Source: Homalodisca vitripennis
Lineage: Eukaryota; Arthropoda; Insecta; Hemiptera; Cicadellidae
Direction: 5' to 3'
Length of the DNA stretch: 64,000 nucleotides
Assembly: GCF_021130785.1 (NCBI RefSeq)
Contig: NC_060211.1
Location: forward strand, 27,203,001-27,267,000
Positions 1 to 11,495 of the stretch are shown here, in pieces. Made by a program: the position numbers and the translations under genes. The first letter of the stretch is position 1. The number at the start of each line of letters is the position of its first letter. The notes beneath the pieces were generated by a model. It worked only from the letters and a program-made list of their open reading frames with translations, had not been told where the DNA came from and made no database searches.

Positions 1-1939
1 ACGAGACCAATGTTCATCGTTGATCCCAATCTGCGAAAACTTTTCCTTTCTTGCTTAACTGTCAGAGGATCTAACACATTGTTCTAGGACTATCGCATAT
101 TTTGTGTTAGAATGGAAAGTGTCTCGTAAAGACACGAAGATTCCTTGAGAATCATCACAAGGATAGCTTAAATATTATTCCATCATTATAATATATTCAA
201 ACATATATAATGATGGATATTAATATAACAGGGTATTAATATAACAACAACTTAAAAGTTTAGATTCAATGTTCAATATTTTAAATCTTATAAAAAAAAT
301 GTATTGATTATTTTTACAACATGACCGTGATTTTGAAAATACTTATATCGGTTACTTAATTTTTAAATATCACTTAATTTAAAATGAAAAACAAACTAAT
401 AACACTACATTTTATTTTGCTAGGCCTTCATCAGACACTTCACAAAAGCAAAAGTCAACAGTATTATTTTTATAAAGTGTCTGTCTGCTTTGGTGAAAAA
501 GCCTCGAGAAATAAAATGTATAATTACTGGTTTGTTTGTTGTTTTAAATTAAGCGGTATTCACTATAATTATGCGTACTACTTCCTATTGAGTACATATT
601 GTAACTTGAGGTATCTTGTAACAAATAAGGATGACTCAAGTTTGTTACAATCAACAGTAACGTTGTAAACTATGTTATAAAGAACATTAACTTTCCAGTA
701 ATCAGACAGACTGCGAAACGCTTTCTGTTAGTGACAGAGGTTAGCGAAGACAAACGAAAACCTGAGAGACAAGGTATTTGTGTTTAAGTTGCGCAAATAA
801 AAAGAGACTATGTTGGAGGTATCGTCAGAAACAGTCGGTAGAAAACCTCGCCACTGTAAATGTAAATAAAACGTCAAATATGCACGTAATATTTTGTGCG
901 TAGAAGGGGTATGACCATGCCTTAAAAAATATTACTAGGCGGTAAATAATAAGACAAATATATGTCTTTACACTCAAGTTTAACAATGTGAAAATGTAAT
1001 AAAACCATTACAAGTTTATTCGCTGTAGGACATTCACGAATGTTTTTATTCCAAATGCTTCATAATGAAGGTATAAAATTAAAGTTACGAATTAGGGTTT
1101 TACTAGTGTGTTTTATACCAAAATACTAGTATAGGCGCGATAAATATTTTTTGAATAAACGGGACATTTAAATTCATATAGGAAATTGTATATTTACCAC
1201 TAGTAGGAAAATGGTTTCCTATTCCGAGCCGTTACAGTAACGCTTTATAAAAACGATCATTGGAAATGATATAAGTTTTGAACACAATATAACATAATTT
1301 ATTTAAAAACACATTGGGATGCAAACACGTATATTTTATAATAGTCTATTATTATAGTTATAAATAACGTTCTTCATAATTAACTAAAATATTTCTGCTT
1401 GAATCTGTTTTGTTATTTTTAACAAATACTGCCACGAAATACCGTAGTATTTTACACTATCTGCAATTAAATTTGACAGTTCATCTTTCCGCAATGCTAC
1501 GAAAAGGCAAAAACAGGGTGACTTTACAGTACTCAATACAGTTTTAAAACATTTTAATGGAGATGTTTCATTAGCAACACAATAGAACTAACAGTTTTGG
1601 GATGTAATAGACCCATCCAAGTCATATAACAGGCAAACCAGAATTCCCTTCTGCTATAACTCTATATTTGTCGCGTGAGACTATGAAATCAAAACTATGC
1701 CACATGTGATACCTGCATATGACCAAATTATTTGATTTAATTGAATGTTCTTTTCAAACATTTTCCAAAAGTTACTCTCCTTATCAAGAAATAAGCCCTA
1801 TTGATAAGGATCTATTGGTAAGGATCTGTGCCACTCCTGGACATCCATAGGATTGACTAGATTTAATTGATACATTGGGTTTTGCTAACCTAAACACTAT
1901 TAACTCCTTTTTCCGTTATTACTGTTTATATTGTTGAGT
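1..1939. other. AT-rich unique sequence, no gene recognised
   Basis: Stops are frequent in all frames and no reading frame resembles a known protein; the longest ORF (384-668, 94 aa) has low-complexity composition and no domain I recognise. The only structure I see is a short AT-rich hairpin at about 171-224, whose arms share the palindromic core CCATCATTATA / TATAATGATGG. It could be intergenic or intronic. Confidence 0.6.
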
Positions 1940-2093
1940 TGTTTTTGCATTTATTATTTATTTATAGTGTTTTTTGCATCTGTTATTGTTTATACATATT
2001 TTTGCACTTGCTATTTATTTATTTACGGCTTTTTTGCACTTGTTATTTACTTATATATTTTTTGTTCTTGATTATTGCATTGTTTATATATTC
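1940..2093. repeat. ~31-bp T-rich minisatellite, about 5 diverged copies
   Basis: Successive copies begin with a TTTTTGCAYTTG-like motif near 1943, 1970, 2001, 2031 and 2061, each followed by TTATTTATTTATA-like sequence. The copies are diverged, so the array is not recent. The ORF running through it (1939-2250) is a translation of the repeat. Confidence 0.6.
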
Positions 2094-2689
2094 ACAGTTT
2101 GCTTCAGTAATTGTCCATATTAATATTTCTCATAATAATATGGACAACATATGGTTACAGGTTGTTGTAGAAGTGTGGCCGTCAATGCATGTATCTTATA
2201 CACGTAATGGATTTTTTGCCGTAGATCCAAATAAGACAAAAAAACTATAACAACATAGTCTGTTTATTTATTGAGCATCCTGTTGAGGATGTTTTCCTCA
2301 AGTTTAAGGATGGATATTTCTAAAATGATGCTCTATATAATCCGATTTCCATATATTTCAGTCTCTTACCTTCCATTAAGTCCGATATCCACGTCCCCGT
2401 TGCATGAATGACATGATCCTAGCCGCTTTACTTTGATTCTAATTTTATATAACAAAGCAGTAAGGCGTCTATGCAAATGTCCGGTAAATTGTTTTAAGAA
2501 AGTAAGTGAATTATGATAAAAACACCAAAGGCAGGTCAACATTCGCACACAGGTTGACAATAAAACCGCTATTAGCTACAATTAAAATAATAAATAAATC
2601 CATTAAAGACTTTATGAAAAAATAAATATATATTCAGCAGAATATGTTTCTTCAATAAAAATTATCAATGTTGCATGACAGGCTACACT
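2094..2689. other. AT-rich sequence, nothing recognised
   Basis: No recognisable gene, repeat or RNA. A 64-aa minus-strand ORF at 2366-2560 has no recognisable motif. Confidence 0.5.
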
Positions 2690-3040
2690 GTAGGTGCACG
2701 CAAAATTTCAACTCTGTAACTATAAATTTGTTATTATGCCACAGATTAAAATGGCATATCATCATACTCAGTTAATAAATACATACATTTATTTATTCTG
2801 GACCTTTCTCGTTACGATACTCGGTTCCCATAAGACCTATGTAAAATGCTCATTAAAGCTAAGCCAATTCCTGTGGAGTGGCTTGCGCCATGTCGACATC
2901 GATATTGCCCATAAAATCAAAATAAAATTTCAAATCTGTGTGTGTTCGTTTTCGGATACTGTGCGTACAGACAGACATAAACTAAGTTGTCCAGCCCTAC
3001 GAATGATAAGCGTCGCTATCGCTCAGCCAATTAAGAAACA
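2690..3040 (+). repeat. Dispersed repeat, copy A (old, diverged)
   Basis: This segment resembles 18594-18920 in order and content: GCAAAATTTCAAC near the left end, a CCCATAARACC / AATGTAAAA block in the middle, then CATCxxxAxATTGATATTGC, then a GATAGACAGA-like stretch. Its right end, GCTATCGCTCAGCCAA (3013-3028), is close to the GCTAACGCTCAGCCAA motif found inside every unit of the large array at 25399-59978, so part of it may derive from the same family. The 119-aa ORF (2694-3053) lies across it and is not treated as a gene. Confidence 0.5.
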
Positions 3041-4593
3041 AAACTTTCCCTGAAACAATGTTGAGCCATAAAACATTATACTAACTTGGAATATTACTTT
3101 CAGTACATGGATGTATTGTGTGAACACTGTGTAGGAGAATAATATGCATAGTTAATGTATGCAAATTCCGACTAACCTAGGAGCACTAAAACCCTTGCAT
3201 AATTGTTGCAGTAGCTATTTCTCTAATAGGACTATTCTATTTACTCTATTGCAAAAACCCATTTTGACAAATTTACCAGTCTGGTGTTGTGTACCTGAAT
3301 CATAGTAACAATCGGCATAAGAATTATTAAAGAAAATTAATAACTTAGATATATACAATTTGAAATTATATCTTGTAGTGTGACTGATAATGTAAATAAA
3401 AACTAAAAACAATTAATTATTATTTTTGGATAATGACGTTCTTATTATTAAAATATCCATTATTTGTTTGTTATATCAATAATAATCACGAATAATACGT
3501 TGTTTTATAAATTCTCCACATTTGTTATTTGTATTTTTTAAGTATTCATGTGGATTAATTTCTTTATAAATTTTTTATTTCAAAGAAAGTTTAATGAAGT
3601 TCAAAAGAATATAATATGTGTTTAATATATTACAAAAAAATTTGAAATATAAAAATTCACCATTGTGCCGAAAGAAATTTCAAAATGTCCTGGATTAATC
3701 GATTTTTAAGATCATTTACTTCATAGATTTTTTAAATGTTTCAGAAGATAAAATGTTACATAAATAAATAGGATAAAAATGGTATTTCTGTCGTTAATAA
3801 GAATATTAAATACATTGCTGTCGTTACGTTAAAAGCCCTAGTATCATCAATTCTTAGATAATTCTTTAACGGATATTTATTACTTTGGATAAATTCTCTT
3901 ATTACATGATTCTTTTTTATTGGATTTATTGTAAATTATTTAATTTTGAATAAATATATAACACTATAAAGTAATAAATTATACTTCCTCTCTATTTATC
4001 TTTACAAATTTGATGATGAGTAGAAAGTCTATAACACAACTGAATTAAGATTAACTATTTATTAGTAAACTAAGTAAAGCTGGAAATATTGAAAAGAAAG
4101 ATTGTATTTACAGCCTACTATCTAATATGCTGTATTTCAAAAATAGGCTACTGCTGACCTTGGCATGTATCTTCATCTTAGAAACAATGTTATGAGGGCG
4201 AAGTATAGATGCATATGAGAAAAGAGCAGAGATTGGGATGTAACGAACTGGGATGTACAGAACGTTTTCTTTCATAGACAGGTGTTCATTTTATAATCAT
4301 ACAGCCAAACCTAAATTAAAAATACCTCAGCGCCCAAGGTGTTGCCCAATGCTTAGAAGTTTCTGACATTGGAGAGTCATAGATATGTGCGGCCAAGAGT
4401 ATCCAAGAGCTGTTGAATCATCCAAATGATGTTTGCTATGTCATTTCTATTGCAGATGCTAATAACCGATTTGATTTAGTATTGCACAAAAAGTTGTCTA
4501 TTGAGTCTTGCTATTTGTGCGGTCAAGAATATCCAAGGGGTGTGAGAGGAGTACTCTAGAGGTCTATTTTAGCTTTGAGGACTAATAAAAGTT
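3041..4593. other. AT-rich unique sequence with a weak direct repeat
   Basis: No gene recognised. At 4386-4415 and 4514-4543 there is an imperfect ~30-bp direct repeat (GTGCGGYCAAGARTATCCAA core), 128 bp apart; its meaning is unclear. Confidence 0.5.
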
Positions 4594-4729
4594 ACATGCA
4601 CTTAGTGAAAAAAAACTAAACAACACACTAACTATTAAACGTGTGTATTTTTCTGAGTAGCGTAATTATTCTGTGGTTCAGTTTTAATAATTAGTGTGGT
4701 GTTTGGTTTTTTTTATATTAAGTGCATGT
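4594..4729. repeat. Foldback / inverted repeat, ~45-bp arms
   Basis: The left arm (about 4594-4638) begins ACATGCACTTAGTG, and the right arm (about 4683-4729) ends with the complementary TTAAGTGCATGT. Between them the arms keep TTAGTGTGKTGTTTRG-type pairing with several mismatches. The loop is about 44 bp. It could be a small foldback element or MITE remnant; no clear flanking duplication was found. Confidence 0.55.
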
Positions 4730-5380
4730 TTTAGAGTTAGTGAAGTTGATACACAACATAGTGGCTGTTTTTCATTGGCTTACGCGTGTCACACAACGCT
4801 ATGGTATGATTTTTTTATGTTAACCTGTTTGTAATTATATGTTAGGTTAGTTACTTACCTGAAGAAGAGATCAGTTTGCAGACCTCAAAAATAGTGTTAT
4901 TGATTTTTTTCAATGAACGATGATAAATGATAAAAATGTATTGATAAATCTTTGGTACAACTAATTATATAACTATTATACGACTATTTATCGGTTTCAG
5001 TATGTGGCAGGAGCTAATGTTACATGCATTCTTTCTTCAAGTTTCAATCAGTGTCATATGTGTATTATGTGTAACGTTATGAATGGAAAATAAGTTCCTG
5101 AGTGTACCTATGGAATAATGAGTTAGATTTGCCGCCGTTTCTCTTTCATGGCTGAATGCCAGTTTTACACGGCGCCTCATTAATTTTAATATTTTTCTAA
5201 TGGCTCTTCCCAGCATACGTTGAAAATGGCTACCATCCCATTTCTGAAAGTTCTGTTAGGAACTTATCAACAAATTATAATTATATTAGATAGATCGAAC
5301 AAAAAACTGCTTGCCTCTACTCCATCCACAATTGAAAAGAGTATACATTAATTATATTAAACTCTCGAATATATTATTTG
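4730..5380. other. AT-rich unique sequence, nothing recognised
   Basis: No ORF of interest, no repeat structure and no RNA gene could be seen here. Confidence 0.5.
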
Positions 5381-6277
5381 TAAAACCTTTTAATTGCTGA
5401 CATCTGATGGCATCCAGAAATGTGGCAATCACGAGAGAAGTTTACTGAACTTAAGCTAAGTGGGGAAATGTAAACCTTTTCATTGCTAAAATGTGATGGC
5501 ATGCTGAAATGTATCTATCACGAGTTAAGTTTACTTAAGTTAAGCTGAGTGGGAAAATGTAAACCTTCTCATTGTTGACATGTTATGCCATGCTGAAATG
5601 TATCTTCACGAGTGAAGTTTACTTAACTTAAGCTAAGTGGGAAAATATAAACCTTCTCAATGTTTACATATGATGGCAAGCTGAAATGTATCTATCACGA
5701 GTGAAGTTTACTTAACTTACGCTTAGGGGAAATATAAACCTTGTCATTGCTGAAATGTTATGGTATGCTGAAATGTACCTATTACGAGTGAAGTTTACTT
5801 AACTTAAGCTAAGTGAGGAAATATAAATCTTGTCATTGCTGAAATGTTAAGGTATGCTGAAATGTACCTATTACGAGTGAAGTTTACTTAACTTAAGCTA
5901 AGTGGGCAAATATAAATCTTGTCATTGCTGAAATGTTAAGGTATGCTGAAATGTACCTATTACGAGTGAAGTTTACTTAACTTAAGCTGAGTGGGGTAAT
6001 ATAAACCATCTCATTGTTGACAAATGATGGCATGCTGAAATGTATCTATCACAAGTGAAGTTTACTTAACTTAAGCTAAGTATTGAAATATAAACCTTCT
6101 CATTGCTGACATGTGATGGCAAGGTGAAATGTATCTATCACGAGTGAAGTTTACTTAACTTAAGCTAAGTGGGGAAATGTAAATCTTCTCATAATAACAT
6201 TTGATGGCATGTTTAAATGTATCAATCACGAGTGAAGTGTACTTGACTTAAGCTGAGTGGGGAGATATAAATCTTCT
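5381..6277. repeat. Tandem satellite, ~89-bp monomer, about 10 copies
   Basis: Copies start near 5382, 5471, 5560, 5648, 5737, 5823, 5914, 6003, 6091 and 6181. Each carries AAACCTTCTCATTG at the left, a TGATGGCATGCTGAAATGTA block, and ends with TTTACTTAACTTAAGCTAAG plus a GTGGGGAAAT tail. Copies differ by scattered substitutions and 1-2 bp indels; the first and last are the most diverged, as expected for array edges. There is no ORF. Confidence 0.9.
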
Positions 6278-7104
6278 GCAGGACTGACAGTCAAGCTAGC
6301 CTTTTACGTGCCATAGTTATTTATCCTACTTTCAACATTACGAAAAGACATAAACTTGGACTAATGACTTTCTCTTCTAGATGGTACTACTTGGTGTGAT
6401 TCTATTGTTGTCTGTTTAGACACTGTATTTTACGTCATTATTTTTCTTTTTAAGTATATTAGTACTTTGCAAAATAAATTAATAAACCATATAAGGTACA
6501 GTGTAACCAAAGGCCATGTTTATTGTTAAATTATAGTCATATTTTACTTAGCTCACACTATAATATTGCTATATTAGACTTATAAATTTTCCTAACTGTT
6601 CGTTTTCCTCGTGGCTTCGTACGCAATATCGTACTGAATAAAATGAATGTAATAGGTATATTATTTGTATATACCATACCAAGCTGTCCTTGAAGAATTT
6701 GTATGATCACTGGAAGATTTTTCATCTCCTAATCTATTTTGAATTTACTGGACATTAAATTTTAAGGCAAAGTTTTGGCTCTCTGAAGTCGTATAGTGAA
6801 ACATAAGTAAAGCAGTATCTCGTATTTTATTGAAAAGCTTCACATATTTCAATATCACAGTAGGTAAAATAATGTTAGACTAATTTGGAGGATTCCTATA
6901 GTCGGAGTTCATACCTGTAATAATGAGAACACTTAAGATATAGCACTGAATTACAGAGACCTATAACTAAGTAGAAAACGAAATTAGGAGTGCTTAAGGT
7001 ACATTTTATTGAGGTTTGATGCCTCAACTGCGCAACTACATCGTACAAGAATAGCTTTTGAGTGGCAGAAGCACAAATACCGACCGAATGTTGTGCTGGG
7101 AAAG

Positions 7105-7106
<2 letters not shown>
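6278..7106. other. AT-rich unique sequence, nothing recognised
   Basis: No gene, repeat or RNA gene recognised between the 89-bp satellite and the first (AT)n run. Confidence 0.5.

Positions 7107-7147
<41 letters not shown>
7107..7147. repeat. (AT)n microsatellite
   Basis: About 20 uninterrupted AT dinucleotides. Together with the (AT)n run at 7364-7398 it brackets the tRNA-like segment. The ORFs that cross it are repeat translations. Confidence 0.95.
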
Positions 7148-7152
<5 letters not shown>

Positions 7153-7169
7153 AAGAAAGAGGAACAAAC

Positions 7170-7296
7170 AGTACTTGCTCCGCAGGGACTCGAACTCGAG
7201 AACTCGAATCTCTCACTTCACCCGACAATGTGTGGTCTAGTGCTAGCACACTCACCTGGCAAGTGAAAGATCCGGGTTCGAGTCCCGACTGGCCTG
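7170..7296. pseudogene. tRNA-like sequences in opposite orientation (tRNA-derived repeat or pseudogenes)
   Basis: On the plus strand, an A-box-like TGGTCTAGTGCTAGC (7233-7247) precedes a candidate 7-nt anticodon loop CTGGCAA and a perfect B box GGTTCGAGTCC (7275-7285). The T arm reads CCGGG / CCCGA with one mismatch. The flanking acceptor strands (CAATGTG and CTGGCCT) do not pair, so this is not an intact tRNA. On the minus strand, just to the left, GTTCGAGTCC is read again (complement at 7187-7196), giving a second tRNA-like 3' half facing the other way. A tRNA-derived SINE or a degenerate tRNA pair between the two (AT)n runs would fit. Confidence 0.45.
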
Positions 7297-7358
7297 TATT
7301 TTTTGTAATTCAATGCTAATTTAAATTGTATTCATTTATTACTATTTATAGAAATTTA

Positions 7359-7363
<5 letters not shown>

Positions 7364-7398
<35 letters not shown>
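7364..7398. repeat. (AT)n microsatellite
   Basis: About 17 AT dinucleotides, forming the right-hand partner of the run at 7107-7147. Confidence 0.95.
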
Positions 7399-7400
<2 letters not shown>

Positions 7401-8094
7401 ATTTTAACTTTGTCACCATTAGTTTCAAAAAAATGTACTTTTTTTGGACCATTAAAAAAACATTTTTTTGTATAAAACAACATTTAAATAGTTTTATTCT
7501 TGTAAATTATATTTTTTAATTTCACGTTCAGGAGCTCGGTTCGCCAAAAGCTTTAAAAATTACTCGAGTTTAACATGTTTAAGAACGGTCTTTTGAGTAT
7601 TTTCAAACTGTATAAAAATACAATATTATTAATTTGACTACTAACATCATGTACAGATTTAGTAATAAAACCTTAGTGTAATACATAAATCAAGCTCGCA
7701 GGTTGCTCTGTAGCTTGAACTTTTTTAATTATTCATATTTAATTTGCTATCCTTTTGGAAACACTATTTTCTAACTCCTAATACGCCGAAACGAAATGTA
7801 ACAAGCGCAAAGTTACAATTTCCTCTGTAACTCCATAATCTATCTGTACACCAAAGCAATATTCAAAGCAAGTATTAAGTGTAATGCTACTCCAAAAAAC
7901 GTACTCTGACTCTCTAATAGTTTATCAATACTCGTTATTGGACGAAATAAAGGTGAAAAGCTCACAAGCTGTCAACAAATTAATGCGATCATATGTTGAG
8001 GGTGGAACGGCTTGGCCGACAGCCAGAGACCACATGCCAGCCTCGTAAACAATCAGTGCACAGATTACACTTTCTGATAGGCGACAAGGACGAT
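7399..8094. other. AT-rich unique sequence, nothing recognised
   Basis: No gene recognised. The last ~110 bp (about 7985-8094) are less AT-rich and abut the left end of the TIR element at 8098. The short ORFs on both strands here extend into that terminal repeat and are not supported as genes. Confidence 0.5.
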
Positions 8095-8097
8095 TTA

Positions 8098-8152
8098 AGG
8101 TTGGGACACACATATCCGCACCGCGCCCGACACGTGAGTCGGCCGATTGTCG
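8098..8152 (+). repeat. Left terminal inverted repeat of the TTA-flanked element
   Basis: It pairs with 10055-10109. The two arms differ at about two positions, for example CGACACGTG against CGATACGTG. Inside it, both ends also carry a CACACATGTCCG subterminal motif, near 8182-8193 on the left and 9998-10009 (complement) on the right. Confidence 0.8.
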
Positions 8153-9911
8153 GTGCGGGCTCGGCTCGGTTACCGTGAAGCCACACATGTCCGTATGCAG
8201 TCCGAGCGCAACAATCTCACTGTTTGTACTAGAGCATGTTTCTTTTGAATTCGAAATGACAGATACTTAAAAAATATTCGGAAGATTAAGTATTGCTTGA
8301 GATAATTGTTAATTTCATTGTTGTTATGTTTATTAATCGCTGTGATGAATGAAACATTGCAATGCTACAGTAAAGCTTTGTACAATCAGCTAGTATGTAA
8401 AATTTGTAAATATCATTATCTTGGTTACATGTTTTATCCCTATAAATTCTTGTTCATTGTGTTTCATTGCAGTGAATTTCGGTCAAATACACTATAAACA
8501 GTATATTTGGTGTTTTTTGTATTAAACCCAAGAGCTATAGTGTGGTGCCAGAGAGTTTGCCATGTTGCAAGCCGGTTTATAATAATTTGTAAAACATAGT
8601 AAATATTTGTAAAATATATACTGGAGAACATACAAAAAACACATTTTAAAAATTTTTTTATATAGCTCCGAGGACAAATAATTTATTGCCAGAATTAGTC
8701 AAAAATAGTAGAAACATAAATATATTTTCTAAAAAAATTAGAGTATTGATGATCGTTCAAAATGATATTGAGTATATGTTTAAGACAATAAATTAGTGTA
8801 TGGTTAGTCTTGTCTGCTAAATTATAATAATATTTAAAAAGACACGTTAGAGCATTATAAAATAATTATTTATAATATAATATTTAATGTTACATGTGTA
8901 AAGCCTAATATTTGAATTGTAAATCATGCATAAATCCTTTTTGTTTAATACAGCACACTAGTTATACTAAATTTAAACTTTGATACGTAATAGTATATTA
9001 TTTACTACATAAGCTACAATAACTCATTTTTATCATTTCATTCTTGCTCGATTTCGCTATTTTTATTTTTTAACCTTTTTATATATAGTATCCCCAACAC
9101 AGGCACAGCATCTTATGGGGTACCTAATTTTCCCTTATTTTGTAAATCTATTGGCCTAATTATTAGTTTAAAACAAAAAAGAAAAATCTAAAAGGATGTA
9201 ACTTTTTATATTTTATTACTCTAAGTACATAAATTAGCAATAAAGTAAGTAGAAACATTTTTTTGTATTTGTTACTTACTGCTATTGTAAATACGTTATG
9301 TCATAGTATTATTTATTATTAAGCACTGGCAATAATATTTATTTGTAATATTCAGTTTGTTATTATGGGGAAATAAATGATTTATTATTATTATTTATTT
9401 AAACATTGGTTTTTCTTGCTTGGAAATCTTATTGTAAATAAAATATTTTTATTTTTACTTTATTGAAGTGAAGAAATAAAAAAATAAAAATGTAGAAACA
9501 TTCTAAATATGACTCTTACAAAATACCGGAATAAATTTATCAAGTAACTTCAATATATCAAAGAAAAATAGATTTTTGCGCAAATAATTACATGCTTGTC
9601 ATTTTTTAATGAATGAAAAATGTTTATAGATTTTTCATAATTCGAATTTAGTTGTTTAAAATCACTTAATGTACAACATGGTTTTCAAATTTGTTGTAAT
9701 AAGAAAATATGCACAATAAGATAATATGACTAGTTTACTCTAAGGTAAGAAAATGTAATACTTTTATCAATAAATATGATTTTGTACGCGAACACAGGAT
9801 GTAGAGGTAGTAGGCTATACTAAATAATTCAATAAAATATACGTGTAGACTACTTAAATAGTTTTAAAAAGAAGAACGCAAAAGTAAACAACATATGATG
9901 CCGCTCGTAGA

Positions 9912-9972
9912 CCGCACCGTGCCCGTTAAAATTCAAACTAAACATATCGGTGACGGTACGGGCACGGTGCGG
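9912..9972. repeat. Perfect 15-bp inverted repeat inside the element
   Basis: CCGCACCGTGCCCGT (9912-9926) is followed after 31 nt by its exact complement ACGGGCACGGTGCGG (9958-9972). It lies near the right end of the TTA-flanked element and could be a structural subterminal hairpin or the remains of a nested mini-element. Confidence 0.85.
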
Positions 9973-10054
9973 CCACGACGGTCTGGTGTCGGTGCGGACA
10001 TGTGTGGACTTGCAGGTTGAATACTGCGCTGCGATTCTTTCACCGTATGACGGC

Positions 10055-10109
10055 CAACAATCGGCCGACTCACGTATCGGGCGCGGTGCGGATATGTGTG
10101 TCCCAACCT
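10055..10109 (-). repeat. Right terminal inverted repeat of the TTA-flanked element
   Basis: It is the complement of 8098-8152 and is followed directly by TTA at 10110-10112. Confidence 0.8.
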
Positions 10110-10112
10110 TTA

Positions 10113-10408
10113 CGTGTTATTCCTTTACCCTTAGCTCACGTGGAACTCGTTATCTCAGGTCCTTAACTTGTTATTTCTTAATGGTTCACTTTTAGATCAT
10201 GTTTTATGTTAGCCACAAACAAATTTAGATAATTTAAATTTTAGGGTTTAAGACCAAGTCTGCACCTGCAAAATATGAAAAAGAGCATGTTAATTTTTAT
10301 ATGAAATGAAAATATCTAATTTTTTGGGGGGGGAGGGAGAGTTAGTTGTATAGAAATACTGCTGAAAATTTAATTTAAAAAATTCATATCACAACAATAA
10401 TATATAGA
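10113..10408. other. AT-rich spacer between two mobile elements
   Basis: No gene recognised. It contains a G-rich run (10326-10340, GGGGGGGGAGGGAGAG type). Confidence 0.5.
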
Positions 10409-10409
10409 C

Positions 10410-10457
<48 letters not shown>

Positions 10458-10934
10458 TAATTAATTTTTATCTGTGTGTCCTTTATAAAATTGTACATGA
10501 TTTGACCGACCATTATGAAGATTAGTACGTTAATGAACTTTTCGACGGAAAAGGTTTATATGCTATACTCATTTATAAAACTCACCACGAGGCGGCGCTG
10601 CAAAATATAAAAGTTTTCAAAGCGCTTTCACATTACAAACTGCAATTACAAGACAGTTACTGTATTAATTTCCAAACACTATTTGAAGGCACTAAGTTAG
10701 TATGTATATTTCTCTTTAAGATCAATTAATGGTTGAACTTAAAGTTTGACTGTTTTTACACAAATTTATAATAAAATACATGTAACTCTCCAATGGCTAT
10801 TAACATGCACAGATTTGATCGTGGCAACAAAGCAAACTCTTCATTGGCATTGGAAATATAATTCACTCGTACCAGAAGTGCAAATACTTGGACAAAGCTT
10901 GCATAAACCGTGCGAAGCTGCGGGAAACAGATAT
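10409..10934 (+). mobile_element. Degenerate Helitron-like element, plus strand (H0)
   Basis: After an (AT)n-rich start (about 10409-10455) the sequence CTGTGTGTCCTTTATA (10471-10486) and the blocks GGTTTATATGC, AACTCACCACSAGG, AATATAAAAGTT and CAAACACTATTTGAAGGC match, in the same order, the reverse complement of H1 (11194-11495). It ends with CGTGCGAAGCTGCGGGAAACAG (in two pieces around 10910-10930), the GC-rich terminator region of insect Helitrons, but the final CTAG has become ATAT-like. Relative to H1 there are ~150 extra bases before the terminator. The 64-aa ORF (10746-10940) lies in that extra segment and is not recognised. No Rep/helicase is encoded. Confidence 0.65.
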
Positions 10935-11193
10935 TTATAAATTAAATTTACCAATAACACACGATACACTAAATAGGGTGTATACTATGCATATTTAAGT
11001 ATTCATAGAATATACTAAGTATACTATTATCCTTTATTGTAAATAATATGCGTTGTTATTGTTTTATATTTACAATGAAACCACTATTTTATTACAAAAT
11101 ATCTTTGACAGAAAACTTGGGTAACATTAATTCAAGCATTAATGACTCCATCATTAACGTATTGTTTGTTAGTGCTTTATAAATATGGTTAAA

Positions 11194-11495
11194 CTAGCTG
11201 TTTCCCGCGGCTTCACACGCGTCTCTTAAGCTTTGCCCGTATATTTCTTTGCCTTCAAATAGTGTTTGGCTATTTAATATACGTACCTGTGTCGTAATTG
11301 CAGTTTATAATGTGCAGGCGCTTCGGTAACTTTTATATCTTGCAGTACAGCCTGGTGGTGAGTTACATCAATGGGCATTGCATATAAACCTTCTACATAG
11401 AAAAACACAAATAAATACAAATTTTCATTGTGATCGGTCCAATAGTTTCTGAGTCTATAAAGGACAAACACACAGACATTCATTTTTATATATTA
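11194..11495 (-). mobile_element. Short non-autonomous Helitron-like element (H1)
   Basis: Read on the minus strand it begins TAATATATAAAAATGAATG, contains GGACCGATCACAATGA-type sequence, and ends GAAGCCGCGGGAAACAGCTAG followed by T (plus-strand A at 11193). The CTAG end preceded by a GC-rich hairpin and a following T are standard Helitron 3' features. The usual TC start is missing where H2 abuts. A 69-aa ORF (11274-11483) runs over most of it; its first residues recur in H3, but only because the DNA is repeated. Confidence 0.75.

Larger units (their letters stand above)
8095..10112. mobile_element. Non-autonomous TIR DNA transposon flanked by TTA (PIF/Harbinger-like?)
   Basis: The element proper is 8098-10109 (2,012 bp), starting AGGTTGGGACACACATATCC and ending with its complement. 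The terminal inverted repeats are ~55 bp with only about two mismatches. TTA lies immediately outside both ends (8095-8097 and 10110-10112), a 3-bp target duplication of the TWA type known for PIF/Harbinger elements. The ends are GC-rich (GCACCGCGCCCG core) while the ~1.7-kb interior is AT-rich and has no ORF resembling a transposase, so it would need to be mobilised in trans. Superfamily assignment rests only on the TSD and is tentative. Confidence 0.72.

Noticed and set aside
384..668. 94-aa ORF near the left edge as a gene
   Set aside because: Composition is typical of AT-rich random sequence; no signal, domain or neighbouring coding frame supports it.
7009..7266. 85-aa ORF across the (AT)n run
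   Set aside because: Its centre is an Ile-Tyr repeat from the microsatellite and the rest lies in the tRNA-like repeat.
11274..11483. 69-aa ORF in H1 and a similar 63-aa ORF at 13139-13330 in H3 as a conserved small protein
   Set aside because: Similarity is limited to the shared Helitron-like 5' DNA, and the frames diverge or stop after ~20 residues.
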